Source of the DNA: Tachypleus tridentatus
Taxonomy: Eukaryota > Arthropoda > Merostomata > Xiphosura > Limulidae
Direction: 5' to 3'
NCBI RefSeq assembly: GCF_004210375.1
Contig: NC_134834.1
Coordinates: forward strand, 16,485,027-16,549,026
DNA length: 64,000 nt
Notes under the pieces: generated by a model
Seen by the model: the letters and a program-made list of their open reading frames with translations, nothing else
What the model was told of the DNA's origin: nothing
Databases searched by the model: none
Program-made: the position numbers and the translations under genes
In this document: positions 51,401 to 58,926 of the stretch, in pieces
Numbering within the stretch: position 1 is the first letter of the stretch
Layout: each line of letters begins with the position of its first letter

Positions 51401-54400
51401 CTGATTAAACAATACAAAATTAATAGACTTTAAACAAATAAATTATTAAATCAATAAGGTAACAAAAATAATGTAATGCAGGAACAATTGTTACAATTAG
51501 GTTTTTGAAATCCTGTACTTTTTACTCAACTTTCAGTTTCTTAGAGTAGTAATTTTATCACTAGTATGCATGTATTAAACTATGTTACTTTCAGGGGCGT
51601 AGATCCTGGGGGGATGGAGGTATACACCCCCTTCATTTTAGGTGCATACAATCATCCCCCCTACAGTTTGGTCTGTTGAATTGTTTTATTGCATCACAGA
51701 CCCACAAATTGTGTGTTTGTTCTTGTGATTCTCATGTTCTTACCAATCGAATTACATAATTAGGCTTAGATGTAGGCTTTTTTAGTAGCCGAAATGTACA
51801 TCTTTAATATAGGTGTGCTTCTAAGCTTTTCGACCTAAGCGATAGTTTGTTAGTATCAGTCAGTAGGCCTAAGTATACATGCAAGTATCGTGGCAACAAA
51901 ATTACTCTGTGACTGCATGTTTACAGCTTTCAGGTTCACGTAATCAGAGATTACCAATTTGCAAATTAAACAGTCCACATAAGTGGTTGCAAAAATCATC
52001 CCCCCATCGGTTGTAAAAAATCTACGCCCCTGATTTTTTGTAGACTACTACATGGAAACACAGGTTTATAATATTAAGATATATATTTTGTATACATGTA
52101 CATATATGTGAAACACCTTTGTATAAAAACCAAAATTAATTTCCATGGTAACACTTACCTGAATAATGCTCACTTTCATGCCCGCAAGGTGAAGTATTGG
52201 GAGCTGCATATTTCTCATATAATGTCTTTCCTTTCCTAATGATAGATAATTAGTGGTTTCAAATTTAACACAAGTACACTCCACATTTCAAGTCCCAATC
52301 ATGTTAAATTATCATTATAATAACTTTCATATGATGTCTTTTGCTCCATTGCATTTACGTTACTCATATCCAAGAAGAAGGACACTCCTATTTTGCCAGT
52401 TTACTTGTATACATTGTGTTAAACATCTTACACATAAGAAGAAATCATACTAAAACTAAATAGGAACTACAATATGTACGTTGATTCACAACTTCTGTAA
52501 CCCCAGACAAGGCCAAATCAAAGCAACAAGACTGTGATTAGTGTACAAAGATGAAGTGTAAGTTATACGTAAACACAGAAAGAAGAACGGATGTTTCGAA
52601 TACATTTAATGCATTTTAACATGTATTTCAAGTTATGGTATCTCATTTTTTTCAAAGATGTCTTACTGCTAATGAACTAATTATTAAATGACAGAAAGAA
52701 TTTTACCCATCTTTAGACGTAGGGTTCAAGATAACAGTGATGTGACGAGGTTTGGATCCTATAGGTAATGGTTCTTCGCCATATTTCTGTTTAAAAAAAA
52801 AAATCCATAAAAACAGAGACTGAAATTGAACACATGGAAACAACAAACCATTAAAGCTTATCAAAATATCGGTTGTAGATTTATTTAGGATTTGTGAATC
52901 TCCAGTAAAACGTCTTCTCCAAAGCACGTAACACAATGTGAAGTGTGCCAACATGAAAATTACCAACGAATAATCTTAAAAAAATTGAGAAAGAAGTCAT
53001 CTTGCTACAACCAATAAGAAGTACATTGATATGAATTTCTTATTTTATAAGACTTGAATGTCCATACAAAGGTATCTACTTATAACACCATGGCTTTTAT
53101 AAGCTTACAAATGATAAAGGCCGGTTTTAAGTTTGCTTTTTTTCTTTTTAAGTAACTTAGGTTTTCAGTGTGAAATAGCTAAAAAAGACAACTAGTTCCT
53201 ATATTGTCCCAAAATGTCGAGTTACATGCACAGGTCCTTTCTAAAATTCCCTGAGATTTCCATATATTATTCTCAACATGTTTTGATATGAAAAACTCAA
53301 TACAAATTCCACTTAATGGAACCACAACATTTTTTATAGTGTTCTATTCAAGTGTTGCTATGTTCAACTATTTTTACGTTAATGTAGTCATTACTGAATC
53401 AAATCAATCTTTGGTTTTGAAAGTTTTTTTTTTATATTATTAATAAACTGTGATTCACTAAGCATAAAATATCCATATCTACTTATAAAACTTTTATATG
53501 TTTAGTAAAATAAGAAAAAACAAAACAAAAGGCAGTAAAACTGTGAATAATAAATATTGAAGCATCAATATTCATTAATAAACACAGCTTTCTGCTGGGA
53601 ACAAAGAGTACGAAATGGAACGGGTTTCATAAAAAAACAACCAATATTCATAATACAGATACAAGTCTCTACCTGTTAATCATTCAATATTACTTCTCTA
53701 AGGTGCAAAAACAGACAAGATATGCTAAAAATATACATACCCTTGCTTCTTCACAGTAGGCTCGCATCAGCTGAGCTGTTCTAAAAACAAAACAAAAAAA
53801 TGTTTTTATTTTTCAGTAACATAGTATCACAAAGATTCAATGACTAATTAATAACATAATCTGGAACAAGATGGGATCTACTGATCCATGACAGGCTTTC
53901 TGTCCTCTAAACCTACTAATAAATAAACTAAAAAAATCTAAAAGCCAGCCCTTATCATTCCTATATATGTGTAAAAATGGCTGGTTTGGGTTGAGAAAAT
54001 TGTTATGTAGAGGAGCGAACAATGTTTTGGCCTTCTTCAGGTTGACAAAGAAAAAAAGGTTGAAACGTTGTTTGCCCCTCTACATAGAATTTTCTCAACC
54101 CAAACCAGCCGTTTTTATGTATATATTTTTCTCTGCAAGTAAGTTTTCTCATCATCACTGACTATCATTCCTATAGTTATCAATCTTTCTGTTAAACTCA
54201 CCTAAACCTACTGCCTCCACAACATCTGAAGGCAACCCATTCCAAAAAACAACCACCCTGTTTGAAAAGTAAAATTTGGCTGAAGATGACTCCTACTCTG
54301 CTAATGTATATATTTGTGTCTCCTAGTCCTACTATTGTCAATATTAAATATGTTATAGCAAACTTTTCTTGTAATAGTTAAACATTCAGAGCTTTAACAG

Positions 54401-55585
54401 ACTGAATCTTGTGAACAGTGCTTGATGTGTCAGTTGTTAAATATGAGATATTAATATTTCATAAACAAGTTTGAAAGATTGTTTTTTTGTTGGTATTACA
54501 AGTAACAGTCCTAATGTTAGAAATAAATTTGTAAGTTATATTTGAGGACTTTTAACATCATTTTGATTTTTCATAAATACTATGAACTGCAAAAGTTAAG
54601 TTTTCAAGGACACAAGTTCAGCCAATATTTCTAGACCTCAAAATTGTAGATTTTACGAGTAGTGCACACTTTTTAATAATAACAATACTAACTCAGCAAT
54701 CAAAGTAACTCAGTTAGTTTAAAAATTATTTGTTATATAATTTTAGGTAAAATAAATAAATAGACACAGTACCATATCAGAGAACACCAACATTGTGATC
54801 CATCACATAATCATATTAATATTACTGTATGCATCTACATTTCAATCAACAATCTAGAAGCAGATTGTGCAATTAAAATTTGAAATATCTTCAAGGTTAA
54901 TTTCAACATGCTCTTGTTTATGTAATATAATTTCTAAATGCATAAAAAAGCAAACTGCCTTCACAAAACAGTAGTGTTTCATAATCACAAATCGGTACTT
55001 TCTTCACGCCACGTGTAACAACTGTAATTAATTGTAAAATAATCCACCAGACCCCAGTTAATAGTATTAAGTAACCTGAAAGATATACTGAAATTAAAAT
55101 TTTATTTCAAAACTATGTAAACAATATTATTAGTAGTAATATTACTATTAACATCAATAGCATACTTTAGTTGCTATATAAACCTGATATGACTATTATT
55201 TTGTGTGTTCTTTTATGCACCACTGGACACATATTTTATGTAAATGAAAGTATTTATAGTGCAACTTAGTTTCCAATCAACTTAAGTTTAACTCAGTTTC
55301 AGGCGATTATATCCTGAACTATATTCGGCATATCTACAAATTTAACTTAGTTCTATCCCTATATAATAATAATAATACAATTACTGCTGAAAGAAAAGGG
55401 CTTTCTGTTTACCTACATAATCATAATATCAGTGTTAATTTTATTAAATATTAGTCCGCATCATAACGAAATCACCTGTATTTGTCACGAAGATAACTTG
55501 TACCATACGATAACAATACAGCAGCAAAAGTACTCTTTTTCCAATGATTTCTCAACGTTTTCAATATTTTCAAAAGTTTGGCCAT
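30325..55585 (-). CDS. AGK: Acylglycerol kinase gene (AGK), whole locus, hand-assembled exons
   Basis: AGK phosphorylates monoacylglycerol and diacylglycerol in mitochondria; in vertebrates it also belongs to the TIM22 inner-membrane import complex (family knowledge). Exons by homology and phase: 55476-55585, 53741-53780, 52707-52786, 52159-52235, 50375-50467, 47537-47569, 44829-44929, 42737-42806, 39300-39379, 37576-37633, 35960-36107, 34978-35093, an uncertain 33789-33826, 32436-32529 and 30325-30426. The product is about 412 residues, against 422 in human. Hallmarks: LRNHWKKS near the N-terminus, [46 protein letters not shown] and the C-terminal [12 protein letters not shown]. All exon phases fit except exon 4, which has one extra base. 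Introns hold SINEs, MITEs and minisatellites. Confidence 0.92.
30714..30941. mobile_element. Tc1/mariner-type MITE in the last AGK intron
   Basis: A 228-bp element with inverted repeats of about 30 bp (CAGGGTGGCCCGTAAGTCCC and onward), one mismatch between ends, and TA on both sides (30712-30713 and 30942-30943). The interior is non-coding. A TA target and a CAGGGTG terminus fit Tc1/mariner relatives. Confidence 0.82.
31255..31388 (-). mobile_element. SINE C copy (tRNA-like)
   Basis: On the - strand it reads TAGTACAGTGGTATGTCTTC, GGATTTACAATGC, then GGGGTTCGATTCCC, a B-box, then GTGGGCTCAGCAGATAGCCC. The loop TTTACAA would carry a UAC anticodon (valine-like). It lacks a foldable intact tRNA and continues into a GTGGCTTGC tail, so it is a SINE and not a tRNA gene. 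A second copy is at 56960-57075. Confidence 0.65.
32436..32529 (-). CDS. AGK: AGK exon 14
   Basis: Encodes [17 protein letters not shown] through LTPSLPE; donor CCAGAG|GTGAGC. It joins exon 15 as LPE|GEER, matching human IPE|GAGG. Acceptor ATTTTGGTAG leaves one base before the first full codon, so an incoming phase of 2 is needed. Exon 12 does not supply this, so a further exon must lie between them. Confidence 0.82.
32915..32961. repeat. Short palindrome (stem-loop)
   Basis: Arms GTAACAGCCACGGTTT and AAACCATGGCTGTTAC pair with one mismatch around a loop of about 15 bases. It lies in an AGK intron; function unknown. Confidence 0.7.
33789..33826 (-). CDS. AGK: Candidate AGK exon 13 (uncertain)
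   Basis: The 38-bp segment has an acceptor (CTCGCATCAG) and donor (GTAAGA), enters in phase 0 and leaves in phase 2, as the flanking exons require. Its product [13 protein letters not shown] shows no clear likeness to the expected human segment (FLNICIEPDTISKGDF), so the phase fit may be chance. Confidence 0.25.
34267..34844. mobile_element. hAT-type MITE in an AGK intron
   Basis: Termini CAGTGGTTCTTAACC and GGTTAAGAACCACTA are inverted copies typical of hAT elements. Flanks GTTTAGGG (34257-34264) and GTTTAGGC (34845-34852) match 7 of 8, fitting an 8-bp target duplication. The interior of about 550 bp has no transposase. A C-rich block (TTACCCCCCGAGAATC; CCCCCGAGAAACTTC) is repeated inside both ends. 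Confidence 0.75.
34978..35093 (-). CDS. AGK: AGK exon 12
   Basis: Encodes (V)[33 protein letters not shown] and VESEE. Acceptor GATCCTTCCAAG; donor GAAGAG|GTAATT. It corresponds to the human stretch around VWKDVQLSTIELSITTRN. 116 bp, phase 1 in and 0 out. Confidence 0.92.
35960..36107 (-). CDS. AGK: AGK exon 11
   Basis: Encodes [40 protein letters not shown] and FLPRGPTKE. Acceptor GTCTCCCCTAG; donor AAAGAAG|GTACGT. The cysteine cluster PCSGCSRC and the tryptophan-rich QRRRWW are visible. The + strand reading frame over the same bases is a shadow. Confidence 0.93.
36701..36970 (+). mobile_element. SINE A copy with 13-bp target duplication
   Basis: Full-length copy from GCCCAGCACGGCCCGGTGGG to an A-rich tail, flanked by perfect ATATATAAACCAG at 36688-36700 and 36975-36987. 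It is the only SINE A inside AGK in antisense orientation. Confidence 0.93.
37395..37485 (+). repeat. Copy of the GGTCGAAACGTTGTTC repeat family
   Basis: Shares AGGTCGAAATGTTGTTCTC and CCAGCCGTT with better copies at 43031-43135, 53963-54126 and 58270-58362. The family is unclassified. Confidence 0.5.
37576..37633 (-). CDS. AGK: AGK exon 10
   Basis: Encodes (K)[19 protein letters not shown]; human has KYWYLGPLKIKAAHFFSTLK. Acceptor TTTATACAG; donor AATAAGA|GTTGGT is weak after the GT. 58 bp, phase 2 in and 0 out, consistent with both neighbours. Confidence 0.9.
37678..37858. repeat. Short tandem array, variable unit of about 17-24 bp
   Basis: Repeats of ACAATACAACCTAAAC separated by TCTTTAG-like or TTTAA-like links, about eight units, within an AGK intron. 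Confidence 0.85.
38407..39299. repeat. Minisatellite, 56-bp unit, about 16 copies, abutting AGK exon 9
   Basis: The unit is TGTACAGTAAAACACGCTGA, TACAGCTTGCACTGTTTACA, ATAGTGCCTTTGTCAT. Two variants recur: TGTACAG...CTTGCACTG and TGTTCGG...TTTCCACTG. The right-hand end runs into the splice donor of AGK exon 9: on the - strand the intron starts GTAAAGGCACTATTG, and array units carry ACAAAGGCACTATTG. Confidence 0.95.
39300..39379 (-). CDS. AGK: AGK exon 9
   Basis: Encodes [20 protein letters not shown] and TEETIS plus two bases of a lysine codon. It matches human [20 protein letters not shown]. Acceptor GTATAAAG; donor AGCAA|GTAAAG. 80 bp, phase 0 in, 2 out. Confidence 0.93.
39721..39990 (-). 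mobile_element. SINE A, near full-length copy
   Basis: Reads from the tail (GAATTTCGCACAAAGCTAC) to the head (GATGCCGGGCC). It has a B-box ATTTGAACCC on the + strand view and some decay (CAATTGCCATCC). Confidence 0.9.
41068..41262 (-). mobile_element. SINE A, old copy with internal deletion
   Basis: TTGCACAAAGTTACATGAGA at one end and CCTGTCATGCTAGGC at the other. About 60 bp in the middle of the body are missing, and substitutions are frequent. Confidence 0.75.
42737..42806 (-). CDS. AGK: AGK exon 8
   Basis: Encodes (E)[18 protein letters not shown] and VMKIE. Donor ATAGAG|GTAATA. The acceptor is a NAGNAG tandem, TAGGAG: using the second AG would start the exon at 42803 and drop one arginine without a frame change. 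It matches human ITDATLAIVKGETVPLDVLQ. Confidence 0.9.
43031..43135. repeat. Copy of the GGTCGAAACGTTGTTC repeat family
   Basis: Contains CGAAGGTCGAAACGTTGTTC and TCAACCCAAACGAGCCGTTT, with TATATATGTAAAAA and TTTTTGCATATATA at its two ends as weak inverted repeats. Confidence 0.6.
44278..44545 (-). mobile_element. SINE A copy, moderately decayed
   Basis: Tail TTTGTTACGCACAAAGCTAC, body with AGTCATCACCACCGACTGCC, head ending CACCTGGCCATTC. Confidence 0.85.
44655..44800 (-). mobile_element. SINE A head fragment, old
   Basis: The head region is clear (GTGGGACGGGGATTTCAACC, CTCAGACTGCGAGTCGAGAG). The body is replaced by unrelated AT-rich sequence. Confidence 0.55.
44829..44929 (-). CDS. AGK: AGK exon 7
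   Basis: Encodes [33 protein letters not shown] plus GA. It includes the diacylglycerol-kinase-type PxGxxPxGxxNSLA motif; human has IPIGFIPLGETSSLSHTLF. Acceptor TTTTATTTCAG; donor GCAGA|GTAAGC. Phase 0 in and 2 out. Confidence 0.94.
45399..45630. repeat. Tandem triplication, 79-bp unit
   Basis: Three nearly identical units starting GTACTTTTAAAGGCATTATT. Each holds a small hairpin, GATTGG-ATGACAG-CCAATC, that also supplies CCAAT boxes. The third unit ends in a GTAGCTAGCTACC slip. Located in an AGK intron. Confidence 0.95.
46230..46330 (-). mobile_element. SINE B copy
   Basis: Matches the 28688 copy through ACTACACAATGGGCTATCTC and ACCTGGTTTTTAGAG; old. Confidence 0.55.
46347..46612 (-). mobile_element. 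SINE A copy, decayed
   Basis: Tail GTTTGTTTTGAATTTCATGC, body CTCTTGGGCTACTCTTTTAC, head GCCCTAACTAGTAGGTG. Confidence 0.85.
47171..47442 (-). mobile_element. SINE A, full-length copy with 12-bp target duplication
   Basis: Well preserved from tail to the head GGCCATGCCGGGCC, flanked by perfect CTTTATTAAAAT at 47159-47170 and 47443-47454. The insertion lies about 95 bp from AGK exon 6. Confidence 0.94.
47537..47569 (-). CDS. AGK: AGK exon 6
   Basis: A 33-bp micro-exon encoding [11 protein letters not shown]; human VVTGVLRRTDE. Acceptor CTTTTCAG; donor ATGCA|GTAAGT. Phase 0 on both sides. Confidence 0.93.
48350..48623 (-). mobile_element. SINE A, full-length copy with near-perfect target duplication
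   Basis: Flanked by GGTCTGAATGA (48339-48349) and GGTCTGAGTGA (48624-48634), one mismatch. Head GGCCGTGCTGGGCCT. Confidence 0.9.
48635..50374 (-). other. AGK intron, no further feature recognised
   Basis: AT-rich intron sequence. Short open frames here lack homology or splice support. Confidence 0.5.
50375..50467 (-). CDS. AGK: AGK exon 5 (catalytic GGDG motif)
   Basis: Encodes [36 protein letters not shown] is the nucleotide-binding signature of the lipid-kinase catalytic domain (human VAGGDGTLQE). Acceptor TTTCTAG; donor CACGAA|GTAAGA. Thirty-one codons, phase 0 on both sides, which fixes the phase expected from exon 4. Confidence 0.95.
51592..52032. mobile_element. MITE with CAGGGGCGTAGAT inverted repeats
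   Basis: A 441-bp element opening CAGGGGCGTAGATCC and closing ATCTACGCCCCTG, 13 bp perfectly inverted, with G/C-homopolymer blocks (GGGGGGATGG; CCCCCCATCGG) just inside both ends. CAGGGGCGTAG ends are common in hAT-like non-autonomous elements. I could not find a clean 8-bp target duplication. Confidence 0.7.
52159..52235 (-). CDS. AGK: AGK exon 4 with one-base insertion (frameshift)
   Basis: Begins [13 protein letters not shown] in the frame set by exon 3 and ends [14 protein letters not shown] in the frame needed by exon 5. The frames meet at GCAGCTCCCAATACT, where two Cs would give the uninterrupted homologue of human KNAAPILHLSGMDVTIV. The exon is 77 bp; neighbouring phases demand 76. 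Acceptor CTATCATTAG and donor TTCAG|GTAAGT are both good. This is either a homopolymer sequencing or assembly error or a genuine null mutation. Confidence 0.9.
52707..52786 (-). CDS. AGK: AGK exon 3
   Basis: Encodes [20 protein letters not shown] and NPTSKD plus GG. It matches human ATVFLNPAACKG, the start of the kinase domain. Donor GATGG|GTAAAA; acceptor GTTTAAACAG-like T-rich tract. Phase 0 in, 2 out. Confidence 0.94.
53741..53780 (-). CDS. AGK: AGK exon 2
   Basis: A 40-bp exon encoding [13 protein letters not shown] after a split arginine codon; human LLRRAACQEAQVFG. Acceptor GTTTTTAG; donor GCAAGG|GTATGT. Phase 2 in and 0 out. Confidence 0.9.
53963..54126. repeat. Long palindrome built from the GGTCGAAACGTTGTTC repeat family
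   Basis: Two arms of about 66 bp face each other: GGCTGGTTTGGGTTGAGAAA and TTTCTCAACCCAAACCAGCC are exact reverse complements within them, separated by about 30 bp. Transcribed within an AGK intron, it would form a long hairpin. Confidence 0.85.
54127..55475 (-). other. AGK first intron, remainder
   Basis: AT-rich, no exon or known repeat identified. Confidence 0.5.
55476..55585 (-). CDS. AGK: AGK exon 1 (start codon)
   Basis: ATG at 55583-55585 on the - strand opens [20 protein letters not shown], then [16 protein letters not shown] plus AG. Human begins [20 protein letters not shown]. The basic stretch followed by a hydrophobic segment fits a mitochondrial or membrane anchor. Donor TACAG|GTGATT. 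Purine at -3 (GCAATGG). Confidence 0.93.
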
Positions 55586-57984
55586 TGCTTATAACATATA
55601 TTAAAAAATTACTTTTTTAAATATAGAAGTTGATATAATATGTATTAATATTTACAACTTAGTGCCTTAATAGCACATTCAAGATCCGAGATACTCTAAC
55701 TACTAGTGCCGTCTTGTGGAGAGTAAAGTTTAGAACCCTAATAAAGAAAAAAACGTGCATGACTCGTTAATGTGACACAAAATATATGAATTTGTTAAAT
55801 TAATAAATAGTAAACTAGAGTAAAATATTACAATATCTTCCTCTTAATAACTTCTGTAGTATGAATATATCCAATAAAAAGGCGTTTAGCAATAGTGTAC
55901 GTTAAATAAAATCATAAAGAATGTATAACAAACAAACGAATCACGTTTTCCTTGAATCAGAAAAAAAGTTAATTTTGTTTTCGCTACAACATACAAAATT
56001 AATGTTGCATCTACCACAAAATGAAAATGTAAACATTTTCACAGTGAACGTTATTATTAACTTCGGGTTATTATAAATTTTTATCACACATTCTAGAAAA
56101 ACAATCCTGTTATGGGACCAGTTAAGCACCACCCAGAGTAGCTAAAACGTACAGAAACAAATTAACTACAGATTTTTATTTTCTGATATTTTCTCATCCA
56201 TAGTTTTTCTCATAGTGAGTACCGCGTGCGTTTAATAATGTATTTGGAGAAACAAGAAAATGTATGATGAATTTGAACATTCCAACTTCATTGGAAACAT
56301 TTCGTTACAGAAATACACTTTATTTACAAGTGTCAATGTACTTATTTCTTTAAAGATGTTTAATTAGCGCCAGATTTAAGGTTGTGTGGGCCCAGAAAAC
56401 AAAATTTTTTGTGGACTCTATAGCTCATGTAATTTTACATAGAGTAAAATTGTCAATGGATCTCCATTAAGATCATGGGCCCTGGGGTTGAGCATCTTCT
56501 AGTCCCAACCTAAGGATGCCACTGTGTTTAATATTTATTAGCTGTTTTACTTCTAACTTGGAGTGACTTAAACATTGTCATGGTTCCATTGATATTTATC
56601 ATAAATTAGATAAATTTATTAAAAATTGTTTGCAATAAGATTGTTGATATCGGTTTTTAAAACATCAAAAAGGTAGCATTTTCAGTGCAACTCGTGCTTT
56701 CGATAAAGATCATGATATGGTTTGCCAAAGATTAAAAGTAGCTTTCATCAGAAGCTTAATATTGTTGTTGTTCATGGAATGAAGAAGACTGTTGTGTAAA
56801 ATTAACAACTGTTATTTGTTAAAACACATAAACGTCAATACTGTTCGATTAAAGTAATAATTAAAAAAACAGCAATAATCAAACAAGAGATATAAACACT
56901 GAAAATCAAGCACGAAAAAAAGTTTGAATTTTCTGATCTGAGTTAATTTGGAGAAAGTGTGTGTGTTTTTTCTTACTGTAAAGCCACATCTGGCTATCTA
57001 CTGAGTCTACCGAGAGGAATCGAACCCTTGATTTGGGCGTTGTGAATCCGTAGCCTTTCCAGCAGGGGACAATTTTGGAGAAAGAGATCAAATACATTAT
57101 AAAAACAAAGTGAAAAGTAGTACATGTTGACGATCGAAAACACAGGTGTGCCTTTAACAATGTATTAAGTATTGCTTTATCGGTAATCTGATTCTGTGAT
57201 CTGGAACAAGTTAGTAAATACTTTTGCGTAATTTTGCTTATCCTGGACCAAGAAAGAATATGCACAATTTTATAGCACCATTTTTGTTAAAGATCAATCA
57301 TTATTCACATCTTTAATGAGTCGTGGCCGCTGAAGAAAAAGGAAGGTATGTCTTCAATAATATTTCTTTAATTAAAGTATTAATGTTTAAAAGTTGAGTT
57401 TTTCAAAAAAATAAACAAATTTGGGGATTTCACACTTCATTTTACACCAAAAACGCACTTTTTTTAATGTTTCAATTTTTTCCTTCACAAATTTGTGAAT
57501 TTATTTTTCGTGTTATTTGACTAGAAAGATATATTTTACGTATGTTTTTTTTTTCAAAATTCTCAAATGATCAAAACTCCCAATATTTTTCCTTGATTTG
57601 TCATAAATATTCCATACAGCTTTGATTTTAGTTTATATCTGAAGAAAAGACTAACAATAGGAATGTTTCAAGAACAGGAATTTTCAACCAGTATTCCTAA
57701 ATGTATTCCACGATTTAAATTGTATGAATAGTTTAGAAGTTTGAATTTCAAATGCCTAATATAACTAATACAGAAAATAAAGATTTAATATCTTACTTAG
57801 TTGTAAGTTGTAATCCAACAGTAAGGTTTTGGATCACCTTTTATAACTTCTTTTTTAATTCAGCTAAATCGTGTAAACGAAAAAAATTCATAAAGGCACA
57901 AAATTTCAGACCAGCTCACCTGTAGAATGGTATTTACACAACCCCCTTCAAACATGTGGTCAGCTTCCGGTCAGTTACCTCTGG
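55586..57984. other. AGK 5' flank and intergenic DNA
   Basis: The AGK promoter should lie just above 55586 but no TATA or initiator element stands out from the AT-rich background. A possible diverged repeat at about 56363-56523 pairs GGTTGTGTGGGCCC with GGGCCCTGGGG...CCCAACC. A SINE C copy is at 56960-57075. Confidence 0.4.
56960..57075 (-). mobile_element. SINE C copy (tRNA-like)
   Basis: Shares GGAATCGAACCC, GTGAATCCG and GTAAAGCCACATCTGGCTAT with the 31255 copy. Confidence 0.65.
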
Positions 57985-58254
57985 GCCTGGCCTAACGCGT
58001 TAAGGCGTGCGCTTCGTAATCTGAGGGTCGCGGGTTCGCGCCCGAGTCGCGCCAAACATGCTCGCCCTCCCAGCCGTGGGGGCGTTATAATGTGAGGGTC
58101 AATCCCACTTTTCGTTGGTAAAAGAGTCGCCCAAGAGTTGGCGGTGGGTGGTGATGACTAGCTGTCTTCCCTCTAGTCTTACACTGCTAAATTAGGAACA
58201 GCTAGCACAGATAGCCCTCGAATAGCTTTGTGAGAAATTCCAAAATAAACAAAC
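57983..58254 (+). mobile_element. SINE A, full-length copy with 11-bp target duplication
   Basis: Head GGGCCTGGCCTAACGCGTTA, B-box GGGTTCGCGCCC, tail AAAATAAACAAA. Flanked by perfect CAGTTACCTCT (57972-57982 and 58254-58264). Confidence 0.95.
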
Positions 58255-58269
58255 AGTTACCTCTTTCTT

Positions 58270-58362
58270 TCTTTCTGACGATGACAGAAAAAGGTCAAGA
58301 CGTTGTTCTCTCCTCTACATAAAAAGATTCTCAACGCAAACCAGCTGTTTCTACATATATAT
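58270..58362 (+). repeat. Copy of the GGTCGAAACGTTGTTC repeat family
   Basis: GACGATGACAGAAAAAGGTC, AAGACGTTGTTCTC and CAAACCAGCTGTTT match the other copies. Confidence 0.55.
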
Positions 58363-58383
58363 TATACCTACTATGTTTTAAAC

Positions 58384-58600
58384 CAGCGTTTCCCAAAATG
58401 TGTGACGCAAATGATCACTTGAGAAGGGCACTAATGATTTGAATATATTTTTATTGATACGTACTTTATGTGTATTCGTGTATTATATCTTGTCAATTAA
58501 CCCACTCCCTCACTCGTTTGATAAACAGAGAGTGGTGAGGGACACAAAAGACCATATTTATTAAAGGGATCGTCAATGACAAAAGTTTGGGAAAACGCTG
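58384..58600. mobile_element. hAT-type MITE
   Basis: Termini CAGCGTTTCCCAAA and TTTGGGAAAACGCTG are inverted repeats typical of hAT elements. 217 bp, no coding capacity. The flanking 8-mers TTTTAAAC and TGTATAAC match only 5 of 8, so the insertion is old. Confidence 0.75.
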
Positions 58601-58679
58601 TGTATAACGTTTAAATCTGTCATTTGTACAATACAAAGATAACTGTGTTAACTATAATCGACTTAGTTTAAAATCACCT

Positions 58680-58926
58680 TAGAAGACGTGCGACTCGTAA
58701 TCTGAGGGTCGTGGGTTCGAATCCCGGTCGCACCAAACATGCTCGCCTTTCAGCCGTGGGGGCTTTATAATGTGACAGTCAATCCACTATTCGTTGGTAA
58801 ATTAGTAGCCCAAGAGTTGTCGGTGGGTGGTGATGACCAGCTGCCTTCCCTCTAGTCTTACACTGCTAAATTAGGGACGGCTAGCGCAGATAGCCCTCGA
58901 GTAGCTTTGCGCGAAATTCAAAACAA
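58680..58926 (+). mobile_element. SINE A copy lacking the first ~20 bp
   Basis: Starts inside the head (AGAAGACGTGCGACTCGTAA) and is otherwise among the best preserved: GTGGGTTCGAATCCCGGTCG. Confidence 0.92.
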
